Shown: positions 12,901 to 24,620 of the stretch, one piece after another
Layout of the letters: each line of letters starts with the position of its first letter
Numbering within the stretch: the stretch's first letter is position 1
NCBI GenBank assembly: GCA_013400155.1
Contig: VXBM01000002.1
Location: forward strand, 62,001 to 126,000
Length of the DNA: 64,000 nucleotides
Reading direction: 5' to 3'
From: Helopsaltes ochotensis
Taxonomy: Eukaryota > Chordata > Aves > Passeriformes > Locustellidae
Position numbers and translations under genes: made by a program
The notes under the pieces: generated by a model
What the model was told of the DNA's origin: nothing
The model's database searches: none
Seen by the model: only the letters and a program-made list of their open reading frames with translations

Positions 12901-15900
12901 CTACATCTGCAGGTCAGTGTGGCATGACTGCTCTTCATGAACTGCACTTATTTGTGTGTGGCATTAGTGGAACAAAGCTGCAGCTTGTGTGAATTGCTGT
13001 AACCACAGTGGTCTTCAGCTAAAAATCTCTGCATGCAGCCAATTCTGCTGAGGTTGCTAAAAAGAGAAACAGAGTTTGCTCTGTTGGGGGGCCATGGGGT
13101 GGATGTGTGCACAACAGGGAGTAAAATGGTTTGACCCCAGGAGCTTTCCTGAGGGCCCTGTGCTTATTCTCCTCTTGGCTACAGTCACACTCCTCTCCCC
13201 ATTCCTTTCCTTCCTGACTCCTTACATGCTGCTGGCTATTTTTTTTGGGGGGGGACTTGCAGTAACCCAAAGGATGACTTAAGTTCTGTTGTGTGGCACC
13301 ATGAATGTCATACAAATTGGAGGTTTTTTATTGAGGAGCTCTGTGTGTCGCAGTTTTTATGTTGTTCTCTGGGTATAATTGTTGTCTTCAAAGACATGTG
13401 GTGCTTCTGCAGGTCTGAGAAGGGGCTGTTCCCCCTGCCCAATTTGGGCCTTGTGCCTGACTGGAGTGAGAATCAGCAATGCATTTTGTTGGTTTGGCAG
13501 AGGGACCTGATATCCCTGACAGCTTCATGGCATTGAGAGAAGGGATGGGTGATTGCTCAGTACAGCCCTATTGAGAAGACAACTTTGCTCAGCTTTACCT
13601 GAAAAAATGAAAGCTCAGGATACTCCTAATGGCAGCAAGTGTCTCTCCTGGCTTTCTCCCAGGGGGGAAGATGACCCCAGGACACTGCAGGCAGATCTGC
13701 ACGGGGAACTTGCCAGTGGCCCTTTAGAAATGATTGCTGAGCAAGGAGGCAGCACCTTTTCTGCTGACAGCAAGGGCAGCAGCAAAGTAAAGGGTGGGAC
13801 AAGGAAGGAGGTAACCCTGCAGCAACAGGGCAGAGGCTTACCAGCATTTCCACTGCCATCTCCTGCCTTTTCTATCACTTTCTGTCTGTCCTTGAAAAAG
13901 TTACACAGGGACATGTTACCAACAGAGCATCCTTGGGAGGTGAGGGAAGATTGTGTTACGCTGGAAAGTATTAACAGTTGCATCAATCACAAGCCTGGTC
14001 AAAGCAAATAGATGTCCTGCTCACCCTTTATCCAGGCTGAATAGAAGATGCAATTAAATGGCTCTCATACAGCAATAGCAGGAACAGCAAAAGCCATTAT
14101 CCAAAGCCTGAGCAGAAGTGTGTGGGCTGAAGCACCATAACCCTCAGCAGAAGGACAGGCAGAGAGGTGAGCTGGGGCTGGCTTGGAAAGGCAGCAGGTG
14201 AGAGCATGGAAAGCATGAGAGAAAGGGAGACGTGGAACCTCCAGGAATGAGCAAAGGCAGTGCTCCCATGTCCCAGAGTTGCTGGGCAGGTTGGTTTGGA
14301 AACCCTGACCTGAAAAATTACCTTTATCTGTGTCAGGAGAACAGGTTTAGACCAAAGAAATAGCCTTTTAATAGAAATCATTTAACTTTTTGGGAGGGTG
14401 AAAAGCCCAGAAGAATATAGGGTAATTTGGGGCCAAATAGGTCTTATTAAGCTAATCCAACTGGGGAAAAATAGTATCAAATGTGCTGGAGGGGTGGGAT
14501 TTGCCACATTTAAATAGTGCAATGAATTGATCTGTACCCAGCTGAATGGCCTAAATTGTCCTTAAGACACTAGAGAGAAATGGGCAGTTTTAGGGAAAGC
14601 TTCATCTCTTCCTGAAGAAGGTGTCTAAAACAGGTCAGATGAATTGGGCTTAGAACTGCCTGCTTCTCTTTATTGACATTCACAAGAGTCTAGACATCAA
14701 GTTGAGATAGAGATATCCACACTATATATGTCTAAAGTTAGGTAAGATGAATCCCATCCAATAAGTCTCTGTGCCTCTACCTGCAGGCAAGGCAAGGAAT
14801 GTGAATAGTGATGGATGAGAGGAGCATTGAATTTCCTGCAAACATTCATCCACTGTTTCTGTGACTGTGCTTCTGCTGCATTCTCTTGTATTTGTGCTTT
14901 CCATTAATGCTGCACGACAGTACAAATGCCAGTGGAAGGTGAGTTTCATGCTTGCACACACAAAACTTGTGGGAAGAAGATTGTCAATTTTGTCTCGCAG
15001 GCTTTTTGCACCAAAACTGATGGCTGTATTTACATTCAGCCAGGCTATCTACACAAACTGCCCTGAACTTCTGACCTCTTTAGGCACAATGAAAGATAAC
15101 AAAGATGAAGGCTGTATATTTTCTTTGACAGAATTATGAAGGCCAGGACATAAGTCATTTAAGCAGAAAGGATTGAACAGGCCACGGGGTGTATTGGCTG
15201 CTGCAGAGAGAAGAGCATTCAGACTCGTTCTGTCAGAGAGCTGCTGGATGCTGCTGATGGAAACACAGCCATAATCTGCATGGGAACAGAAGCAAGATAC
15301 TTCCTTGTTGGAGCTGGTGTGTGAGCCAGGGCCAAGTCACCCTCCTAATTCTTCCTGTCATTTCTGAAAGATTTATTTCCCAATGCCTCTGCTGGAGAAA
15401 TGGGCTCCGTATCCCAGGTCTCACCTTGTCCATGAATGTATCAGGAGCCATCCCAGGGGTCAAATTCTTTTCCTGCTCACAATCCAGGCAAGCCCATCAT
15501 CTTTAAGGGTCTCACAGAAACAGTAATAAGAAGAAAAATATAGCCACCATTGTGTTATTCTGATTTAACTTTTATGGGTGACCAAAGTGTTCTTTTCAAT
15601 GTATTTTAGGTATATTATTTATGAAGCAGAAAAAATGTTTAGCCACTTCTCATCTGCTAGTAACATTTCAAACCTTACCATTAACTACCTGTAAGCAATG
15701 GATTTTCTTTAAATAACTCTTGGCAAATGCTTGACATCTGTTTTCTCTAATTAATTTTAGCAGTCATCATACTTCACTGCATATGTTGAAAGCTTTCAAG
15801 GATGATAAGAGCTACCTACAGCATTTCAATCATGGGAGCTTGTATTGCAAACATTACTCCATGAAAGCTCCAGCATAGTTCATTCTGAAATGTCAGTGAG

Positions 15901-16730
15901 AGAAAACCAAGATGAAACACCTGCTGAATGTGAAAGTAATTACCACATAAGTTAGGGAGAAGCATTTCAGAATTCTGGCTTTTGATTTTCTTGCAATTAT
16001 ATTCTGGATTAAAATGCAATCACTAGGAATAAGGGGCCTAGACAAGCGCTCATTCCTGTGGAACTGTGAAACAAAAAAGTTCATCCCCAAAGTAAATTCC
16101 CAGCAAAAAGTAGTTACTGATGGATAAGCACAAGGGAATTAGAAGGCAATAATTCCATTCCTATGTATTTAGAATAATATTATTCTTACATATTCCTGAG
16201 CTTGCCCCCCACTGCCACCTCCCAAAATGCCCTATGGCCATCATACTCTGAGATGAAAAGCTGCTCCAGAGAAACAAGTGTCAGAGAGTTTGTCTGCGTC
16301 AGTGCTGATCAGACCCATCCCTGCTCTCATTTCTGCACAGTGGATTTGGCTGTTGTTCCCTTATTTCCACCCACATACCTGTCTGCCATTTGCCATTGTG
16401 CTCTTGCAGCCTGGAGGTTCCCAGTGACCTGGGATTGACAGCAGACTGCAGGCTCTGCCAGAGGCAACCATAACCACTCTAGCTGACAAAAACAACACAA
16501 AAATCAGCATTCATAAACAGATCTGATGCTGTTCTCTGAAGAGGAGAATACCCTTCAACATCGCCTTTCGTTGGCCTCTAATCACCCCTCACATGTTTTG
16601 TAAACAGAACAACAGAGACCACTTAGATAACACGTTAATGAGTAAGAGAGCTTGCTGACATCCTTTTGGGAAAAAATGTCCAAGTGCTGCATAAACCTTA
16701 TTAACTGCAAGTAATTGGAAATTCTCCTCG
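9928..16730. other. Long stretch with no recognisable gene or repeat
   Basis: I see only scattered short frames. The best, plus 13553-14011 (152 codons) and minus 13615-13986, overlap each other in opposite directions and have no family motif. A REST-like left half-site TTCAGCACC lies at 11099-11107 without its right half. T8G8-type runs near 13241 are simple homopolymers. Confidence 0.55.
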
Positions 16731-17090
16731 TGCATCACGCGTGGAACCACAGCAGACACCTGGCAGTGCCCCACAAGCCCCGGTTCCCCCAGACGCCCAT
16801 CCCTGCCAGCAGCAGGACTGGGGTGAGGCAGCGAGGGGCTGCAGCCTGAGCTCTGTGGGAGAGGAGCAGGGAGGAGGAACAAGGAGAAAAGTCACAGTTC
16901 CCCACTCTGTGCCAGCCCATGGCACAGCACTGCCTTGCTGCCCGGGCAGGACTCTGAGGCGGCATTTGGGGCCCTGCACAGCATTTACAGCTGCTGAGCT
17001 GCTGAGCAAAAACCTTCCTCTGTCACTCCTGGAGACCCTCATGCCTTTGTCGGTGAGTCGTAACTCAGCACTCTGCAAGGGGTGAACCAC
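16731..17090. other. GC-rich islet
   Basis: About 330 bp of raised GC with some CpGs (CACGCG near 16736, CCAGACGCC near 16790, GCCCGGG near 16940, GGCGGC near 16959) sit between AT-rich flanks. Frames open on both strands at once (plus 16741-17085, minus 16701-17138), the pattern of stop-poor GC-rich DNA rather than of a coding exon. Confidence 0.4.
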
Positions 17091-17319
17091 AGGCTTCGTG
17101 CTTTGCTTTGGGGTTTCTGTGCTTTCTCTTAGGTACACTGAAGTCAGAGCTGGAAATCAGCATGAGAGAAAGGCACAAGTTATTAATATTTGTTGTTTTT
17201 TTCTCTTGCAAAGTGCTTATGGTGCCCATTTCCACATTAACACATTGCAAAGCGTCTTCTCAATGATCAGTGTCCGATAATGGCAACAAAACCCAGCACA
17301 GATAACTACAGGGATACAC

Positions 17320-17880
17320 AGTAAATCAGACAATTTAATGAATTCATAACCTTTCATTTTATTTCCTTCCTGTGAGATAATTTTAGCCAGTGTCAATGGG
17401 ATTTGTAGGAAGGGGGAATGAATAGTGATCCTACCTCAACCAATAAAACAAAATCCTAATTTTCTGTCTTTTATCTTTTCCCATTCTTTCGTGCGCCTCT
17501 TTGGCCTTGTCAAAACATATCGTTCAGTTAGAGACTAAAAATATTTTCCCATCGATTGGGGTTATTGATTTTTTTTAATCTGTACTTTGGCTTAGAGAGC
17601 TCGGGTGAAGGGTGAAAGTTCACCGGCTTAGTCCGCTGTTTTATCTGGACAGCAGAAGAATGTATTGGCAGCAGATTTGATTTACCTTGTTGGTCAGCTG
17701 TAGTCACTCCAAGCTCTGCAGACAAGCAGCAAGCATATTTTGCTGTCTATTTTATTGTACACCGAACTTCTTGAAGGTCCAACCTCTCTATTGATTTATC
17801 TCTCAATTTCCAGTGGCCTATGTTTCCATTCTTATTAACATAAATGTATCAGAAATCAGATTCCCTCTCAAAGATATATT
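17320..17880. promoter_or_regulatory. Candidate enhancer with three ONECUT-type sites
   Basis: Two of the sites form a near-adjacent pair: ATCGAT at 17551-17556, then TTATTGATTTTT at 17562-17573, which fits the ONECUT/HNF6 consensus closely. A third site, TATTGATTTA, lies at 17789-17798. Several CpGs are kept in this AT-rich setting (CGTGCGCC near 17491, ATATCGTTC near 17518, GAGCTCGGG near 17598, CACCGGC near 17622, AGTCCGC near 17630). There is no significant open frame. Function is inferred from motif density. Confidence 0.3.
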
Positions 17881-18760
17881 ATATTGATCATTTATGAGCT
17901 TTGAAAAAAGTCTGACATGTATGCCATGTATTTCAATCATTCAGGGTCCACAAGACTGATACATACTGAGTAATAAACAAATAGAGAAAAAAGTAGAAAA
18001 AATGATGTATATCATGGTGCAGTTATAGAATATACTTGGATATATCTGGTGTCGATATTGAAAATCATTTTCATACTAAAAAAAATTGGCTGTTGTGAAC
18101 AAATATTTGTCTAAATGCTCAAGAGTCCTGGTTGAATTGCTGCTAACTTATTTCTGAATAAATTTAAAATAAACTATAATGTAATTATGATTTTATTGAG
18201 AAAAATAAATTGTACCACATAGTGAAAAATATATATTTTTTCTATTCTTCCTGTAGATGCATTGAATAGGTTAAGCCTTTCTTTGAAAAAACTTGCTGGC
18301 TTAAAGCTTTCTACATAATATCTGTATATAAATACATAAAGGGAAAAGTTCTTGTCCTTGAAAATGATTTTTGGAAGATGTCATTAGACAAATTCTTGTA
18401 CCTACCCAGTATCTCTAAGTCACAGTGAGTCCTGCTATTCCAGATCCTGTGGAACCCTTGTGAGCAGAGCCAAAGAGAAAATGGAGGTGGGAAAGGAAAA
18501 TCACTCTTCTATGAAGAAAAGCTTTTCCTGTACTTGTAGAAAGTATGTCTGACTAAAAGTATTAAACCACACTTTTCAGCCAAGTCTGGCATGCTGCAAC
18601 TGCAAACACTAAGTGGGGATTTAGCAGGCTCCCTGAATACTATCTGGTCAATGAGTGCTGCAAATAGGTGCATAGATTCAAATATAATTTTGATTATTTC
18701 TAGATTTCTTGGAAAAATTCAAATTCATTAGGTATATAAAATATTCATAAGGTAACTTTG
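17881..18760. other. Very AT-rich stretch
   Basis: The sequence is rich in TAAT/ATTA words (for example 18170-18240) and carries no reading frame worth reporting. It could continue the candidate regulatory region to its left, or be neutral. Confidence 0.45.
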
Positions 18761-18768
18761 AAGAAGTT

Positions 18769-19432
18769 CTAAGTTACTGCAATACCAATCTGTCCTTGGA
18801 GGTCACTGGGTTTGTTGTTCCTCCCAAACACTTGTTTTTGAGGGCAGAAAGAATCCTTTAGCCAGCAGTCCTTTGGTCCAGGACTGACTTGACCACAACT
18901 ACCTGAAGCACTTTCTACAACTCTGAGTGCCCTTTCCCCGACCACCCCCACTGCCCCTCCAACAGCCTGTGGATTTCATTGCTCAGCAGCTGTGGACAAT
19001 GCTCCTGTAGATACTGACTTAACTGGCGGGTTTCATTCTCCATTTGAAGTGAATGTCTGTAACAGGTCAGAAGTCTCAGAATTTCTGGGCCAAATCCTTG
19101 AAGGGCCAAATGGTCTTTGTTTTGCTATTTCTTTGGTAGCAGCCTCCCTCTTTCAGTTTGCCAGGTGCTTTTAGCATGCCTGCCAGAGGAGGGACAGGGA
19201 AGAAAAAGGGAAGCTTCCCTTTGCTGTAGGCAGCAAGCATGTGCAGGTACAGGGCTAATTCATGTGAAAGCTTATTTTGCTCCAGCCCGCTGTGGGGGCA
19301 GGGAGAAGTGAGGAGGGGTATTTTCCTCCCCCTAGGCATTACCTTCTCAGAGGCAGTGAAGCAAAAGGAGCCTTCCAGGAAGGATTTGAATAAAGAGTAC
19401 TGTGACCTTGTGGATGACAAGTAAATGCTCAT
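18769..19432 (-). pseudogene. Coding-like but unrecognised minus-strand frames, possibly a decayed exon
   Basis: Three minus-strand frames follow one another: about 19432-19076, then 19125-18915, then 18951-18769. The middle one, read after a TAG, has a protein-like make-up with many Leu, Gln and Glu and a stretch suggesting a helix or short coiled coil (ETRQLSQYLQEHCPQLL). Frequent CTG and CAG codons fit vertebrate usage. A good minus-strand acceptor (polypyrimidine then GGCAG) sits near 19176. I do not recognise a family. The frame changes suggest a decayed exon if it was ever coding; a chance origin is at least as likely. Confidence 0.15.
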
Positions 19433-21010
19433 GCAGTGAGCAATGTCAGTTCTCCATCTTCTTTGTGGCTGGGTACATCCTGGAGGGCTCTCTCAGACAA
19501 AGTGCATTTCCCATCACAAACCAGCTTCCTGCATTCTGGATGGTTTCTAGCTCTGGCAGCAAATGCTCCAAACCTGTGGTGTCAGTTTTATTTTAGGTTT
19601 TACTTTTGCCAGCAGTGCTGTGTTCTTGAATTTGACTTTGCTCCACATTCCAAACAAATATGCAGACTGCCTTTTCCTACTCTCTGTCTCCCCTTGGACT
19701 TTCAAGAACAGAGGGATGCCTGAATATTGTCCTGTCTCATTCCTGTGGACTTCTCTGCATGACATATCCCACGACAGTTGGAAGCACAGACTGGATTTCC
19801 TTCTCTGCTACTTGCTACCATGCATTTCTATGTGCTTACTTTCACACTGGTTGTTTTCTGGTGGGTTGTGCTGCTGATTTGTTGCTTTGTTTTGTTTTCT
19901 TTTTGTCTTGCATGCAAAGGGAACAGCTGGAAAAGGCATTTTTTCTATGAGTAGAAGAATCGTATCAATATTGCATAATCTATCTCCATTTTCAGTAAGT
20001 CTTCATTAGATAGCTATACAGGGATCCCCAGGTGACATATAATAAAGCCCCTTTCCATGACAGAAACATACCCATTAACAAATTTTACATTTTCCTTTCT
20101 TCCGTTGTTCACCACAGAAGCAATTTCAGTAAGAGCCTTATTAAGTCTTTGCAGGACTGGAACATACGCTGTCAAAGGAAGTACTGTCAAAACTAAAGGA
20201 ATGAGTTACTGGGCATTTTCTGGTTCTGAAAATTACCTTTAAAGTTTCACGTAACTGGACACAACGGACACTATTCTGTTTAGCAGTTGTGCCTCTAAAT
20301 TTGAATCTCTTTGTTACCAAGAGTAGATAAGATACAGCAATGATTGTTCAAACATACTGTATCAGAGACCTTTGCACAGAGCACTACCACTGCAAAAACA
20401 ATCAGTACCTGCAAAAGCTGTTTGCTTTGCCTAGGAAACCACATGGAGACTCACACCAGGCCAGACAATACGACTGCCTGGTACCTCAGAAGACAGTGTA
20501 TTCCATTATTGTACTATATGATCCTAAATACTGTCATAAACTGCTAATATACTAATGTGTTCATAGTCTATTGATTGATACTGGGAATAGTATTCTGGGT
20601 TAGCCTAACTCGTTTGTAATACTGCATATAAGCAGAATTTTTTGAAGCACGTGGCGTGTAGGAAAAGGGATTCCACACATGCTTTATCTTATCATTGCAG
20701 CATTAATGTTACAGTTTCTTTTACAGTGTACTAAAAATAATTTTATTTATAAATCTCCTTACTCTCCTCAAGCATTTGGGACACCATACCAAATTCCAGA
20801 AATAATTTAAAATGCATTAAAAATTATATTAAAGAGCCACAGCCTGAAAGTTTTAATAAAAACCCAATCAAGGGTGTCAAGGGGCGAGAGATGTTATTCA
20901 TATAGAGTCAATAAAAATAAAACTGAATACACAGTTAAAATGTTTTGAAGATTTTTAAGACAAGGAGACAGGGATTGAGGGAGGCTTGGAAAGGAAGAGG
21001 CATATTGGGC
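19433..21010. other. Unannotated AT-rich stretch
   Basis: Overlapping frames of 60-104 codons occur around 19400-19950. Their hydrophobic, Cys- and Leu-rich composition is what T-rich DNA gives, and none is recognised. I see no repeat or RNA. Confidence 0.5.
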
Positions 21011-21014
21011 TCCC

Positions 21015-21680
21015 CTAATGAAGTGCATTGGCTGGAAGAGGGGCAGCAGGGCCGGGCTGCAGGCGGTATCTGCACAAGGCCTGGGGCTCCTCACTGTTGC
21101 TGTGGTGGGATGCAACTTGCACGGGGGAGGTTCTTAGGGGCTCTAATTCTCCTCTGCCCACCCGGGCTGGTGCCAGAGCGTGTGTGCTGCTTCCACAGGG
21201 CTGAGCTGGCCAGGGCCCAGCGCCGCTGACCCTCGCCCCGGTCAGCGTCCCCTTGGCGGCCAGGCACAGCCCAGGGCTAAGGCAGGGCCGGCCAGCAGCC
21301 CCTCTGCCAGCGGTGTGCCCTGCAGGCGGTGCCCTGCGGTCTGGCAGGGAGGAAGAGCGGCCTTTCGGGCAGCGCCTGTCCCGCTCGGGGTGTGAGGAGC
21401 GACAGGAGGCTGTGTTGTTTCCACCAGCGGTCACCCCCGGGCGGAGCAGGCCCTGCCCCGGGAGCGGGCAGGGTGCAGCAGGGAGCTGTGGGCAAAGCCT
21501 GCCCGGTGCTCGGCACAAGCGGCGAGCCGCAGGGAGAGCTGCTGAGAGAGCCCCAAGGAGTCTTACGGCCCCGAGAGCACACGCTGCTGCTGTGCTTCCC
21601 AACCTGCTTCTCGGGGGGTAGACTGCAAAAACCACGCGCAAGGAGTAGCTTTTGGAAAGCTGTGCCTTCCTAAGCGTGGC
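21015..21680. promoter_or_regulatory. CpG island
   Basis: About 480 bp (21170-21650) are GC-rich and dense in CpG, against AT-rich flanks on both sides. Examples are CCGCTGACCCTCGCCCCGG near 21223, TGTCCCGCTCGGGG near 21378 and CACAAGCGGCGAGCCGCAGG near 21513. Long frames open in several phases (minus 21015-21641, 208 codons; plus 21253-21621), which is expected where stops are rare. None looks like a known protein. In birds such islands usually mark promoters, so an unannotated or lncRNA start is possible. No clear TATA box or paired exon was found. Confidence 0.5.
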
Positions 21681-21726
21681 TGCTGCAGTGAGATGTTAGC
21701 AAACTAAACACAGCTCCTCTGGAGAC

Positions 21727-21786
21727 ATTAGATTGCACTTGATGGTCTGACAGGTCTTTTCCAACCTAAATGATTCCATGATTGGA
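21727..21786 (+). repeat. CR1 LINE, 3' end fragment
   Basis: The block GATTGCACTTGATGGTCTGA followed by CAGGTCTTTTCCAACCTAAA and ATGATTCCATGATTG matches the 3' terminus of avian CR1. CR1 ends in a TTGGACTTGATGATCT block, a GGTCTTTTCCAACC block and octamer repeats of the ATTCTATG kind. Only about 60 bp remain, so it is the usual 5'-truncated copy. The left limit is uncertain. It is the clearest sign that the DNA is from a bird. Confidence 0.85.
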
Positions 21787-21789
21787 AGG

Positions 21790-22940
21790 CGAAATCCGTT
21801 GGGTTTCTGACTGCTTGATGTTGCTTGCAGAGCTACTCACACCAAGAGCATTCTGACTTACAGACAGCCCTCAGAGCCTGTGAATGCCTCAGCCACATAT
21901 TCAACACACATTCATATACAATGGTTTTGTGAAAGAAAACATTCCTTCCACACAGGAAAGCATGAGCAAGTAAATGTGAGCATTGGTCACACTACATGGT
22001 ATCAACACTCACACTCAAACGTTATTGGTACATATTCTTAATTTTTAGATCGAGGATAGCTTTTATGCACTCACTAAAATATACCACAGAAGGTGTAACT
22101 GGTTACACAAGAACTACAAATGTCTTTCCAGATCTCATTTGATAAGTGTAATTAGATATTGCTGGGTTTACCTTGTGTTTTAGCATCTAAGATAGTCTAC
22201 AGTCAGTAGCATAAGAACACTGTTAAAAAGAAAAGATTTTTCCTAGGAGAATGGGCATGTGCAGCACAGGTTTGCAGTGTTGCGTGCTGTCAGTCAAAAT
22301 TTGCTAGCAATGTCATTGAAGGTCAGAGTCCCAATATCTCTGCAATCAAAGCTGACAATGACACATTCGCTAGAGAGATACAAGGAAGGCACTTTCCCAC
22401 TAACTTTCCTAAAGTAATAACTGAAAAATTAAAACTTTTCTTTTAAATATACTGCACATATTGTAACAAAGTAGGTTTGGAATTTTTTCACTGAAAGAAA
22501 ATAGCAATGATAAAATGGAAAATGAAGAAATAGCACCTGTCATTTTAACCAGCTGTGGCATACTGTTTTCCAGCGTTTTCTAAAGGTTCACAGCTGTGGA
22601 ATCAGACCAGTGGAAAACCAATAATGAGTAGAGTTGCAGAAGGAAAGCTAAACTAGCAGGGGCACTAACAGGCAGCAAAGAGACTGGAAAGAAAATAACA
22701 TAAATTCTAATTTAATCTACTGATGCAAAACCAGAGATACTCTTGCTTCTTCAGTTCACTCAGTTTGCATTTATGCTAAGGTTTTGGTTGGGAGCACAGT
22801 GCATTTTAGAAGCAAATTTCCAATATTTTCCACTTATTGGTTCACCTCAATCAGCAGCGAGAACAAAGCGAAAAGGGTTCCCATCTCACTGCAGCACTTC
22901 CTAATGTAGATCATACTTCAGCTACCATGAGGCTGTCAGA
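21790..22940. other. Unannotated AT-rich stretch
   Basis: I see nothing to annotate: no frame of note, no island and no repeat I recognise. Confidence 0.55.
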
Positions 22941-22977
22941 AGAAAAATGTGGGGAGAGAAGCCTGGGTAAAACCAAT

Positions 22978-23055
22978 ATTTGACCTCTCAACCCCAACAC
23001 TAATGCTAACCCTCAGCCTAAACCTAGGCCTACCCCAAACCCAAATCCAAGACCG
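22978..23055 (+). repeat. Degenerate telomere-like simple repeat
   Basis: The stretch is built of loosely periodic words such as CAACCCCAAC, GCTAACCCTC, GCCTAAACC, TAGGCCTACC and CCAAACCCAAATCC. These resemble drifted CCCTAA-type units, with almost no G on the plus strand. It may be an old interstitial telomeric tract or a decayed minisatellite. It makes a short Leu/Pro/Thr-rich frame (22949-23164) that is not a gene. Confidence 0.4.
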
Positions 23056-23059
23056 TGGC

Positions 23060-24440
23060 TGGTCCAGATCAGAAAGCTGTAGGAGCCGCAATACTGGGGT
23101 CTTGCTGGAATTGTTTTGGCATTCTTTTTCCAGCCCTGATGTTCTTGGAGCTGTAGGATGTTAGACTCTCTCAAAAAAACCCCAGACACAGAATGATGAT
23201 GAACTTACCCAAAAGAACATATTACTGGGAAGAGACTTGTGCTCAGAGCAACCATGTCACACAATGCAAGAAACTGTTAAATGTTAATAACATTTAAGCA
23301 CTGTCATCTGTGTATATAGAAGATTCTATTACCAATTTCTAGACAAGCCAGTTCTCAAAGGGAAGTTTTGACTTAAAATGATGTTTAAAACAAATGACTG
23401 CCACACAGATGTTCAACCAGATATCCTAAAGGAAAATCTGAAATGCTTGCCTCCAAGAAAATACTTCAGGGAAAAACACAATTTCCCTTCAAATCCAAGT
23501 CCCAATTGAAACATTTTCCATCAGTTGAAACAATAGCACTGAACTGTCATACAGTCAGCATGAGAAAACAATGGAGAAACATTTCAGTGTCAGGGGATGG
23601 AAGTTTCATCACAAAAGATACAGAAACCAGGGTTATTCACAGAAAACTGGCTCATTTTATGTTCTCATGGCTGTGAAACCAGTACCTACCTGGGAACTTT
23701 TTTCTGCTAGATTGCTACTAGACAGCAGAACCCTGATGCTATCTTTGACCTCATGGACAATTCTTTCCCTCTTGAAACTTAGGATATGTCTGCTAAATTA
23801 CCATGCCAATAAAGGTTGCCTGTCCCAGGAATCCTACCCCAGAAATGCCAGGAAGTCCCAGGAATAGCTTGAACAGTGGACGTTTGAGCTATTTCATTAT
23901 CCTGTCACATTTCATGGCTCTTTACTCCAGCTCTTAGCCTATGCATCCTTCTCAGGAATACATAGATAGGTTTGATGGTTTCCATCTATGTGTCTTGACC
24001 CTTCAGAATCTTCAGGGGCACTTTCTAATTTTGGAGGAGGTTAAGAGGGGCTTTTTTCCACTTCTTATACTGTGTTCTATGGCACCCTTTCCCTAAATCC
24101 CTCCCAGAAATCTCAGTGCAGACACTTAGTTGGAGCAATGTATACAGCCAGCTCATCTTTCTAAGCTTTTTTCCCCCAGTTACTGTAATGATGACCTGCA
24201 GCACTTGGGTTCAAATCCTGCTGGCCAGGAATATAACATGAATTTCTCATCAAGACCAAATAGGAACATTGTTGAATAAGTAGCTGCATTATAAGCACAG
24301 GAATCTCACAGCTGATTTAATAAAATTGAATTCCTGGTAGAGGGAGACATTCACTAGGGAAGGAAGAAAATAGAAAGAAAACAAAGCAAATCTTGCAATG
24401 CTGAATTTCACATATCCAGCCTGGGAGTTTGGCAACCAAA
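23060..24440. other. Unannotated stretch with one weak MIR-like scrap
   Basis: Around 24196-24230 the words GCACTTGGGTTCAAATCCTG and CTGGCCA resemble the reverse complement of the MIR core (GGGTTCAAATCCCAG). Not enough flanking sequence matches to call it. The rest holds nothing I recognise. Confidence 0.3.
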
Positions 24441-24620
24441 TAGATGTTTTGAAGAGCTAAATGGTAACATAAATCACCTGGCAATTTATTATGAAATGAT
24501 TATATATATTTCAGTAGATGTCAAACAATATAACTGCATTAATTAAAATGGAATTAATATACGGCATCTTGCCATATCTAGCAATAAATCAAAGCATAAT
24601 TTGCAATATAAGTTCTGCCC
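24441..24620. promoter_or_regulatory. AT-rich segment with clustered homeodomain words
   Basis: Repeated TAAT/ATTA cores occur within 130 bp (GCATTAATTAAAATGG near 24536, GAATTAATATACGG near 24551, GCAATAAATC near 24580). Candidate homeodomain-bound element; simple AT-richness could produce the same picture. Confidence 0.18.

Noticed and set aside
13553..14011. 152-codon plus frame as a gene
   Set aside because: A 123-codon frame is open on the opposite strand of the same DNA. No start context, domain or exon neighbours were found.
21015..21641. 208-codon minus-strand frame as a protein gene
   Set aside because: It lies wholly in a CpG island where stops are rare. Frames open on the other strand over the same bases, there is no family motif, and no splice or poly(A) context supports it.
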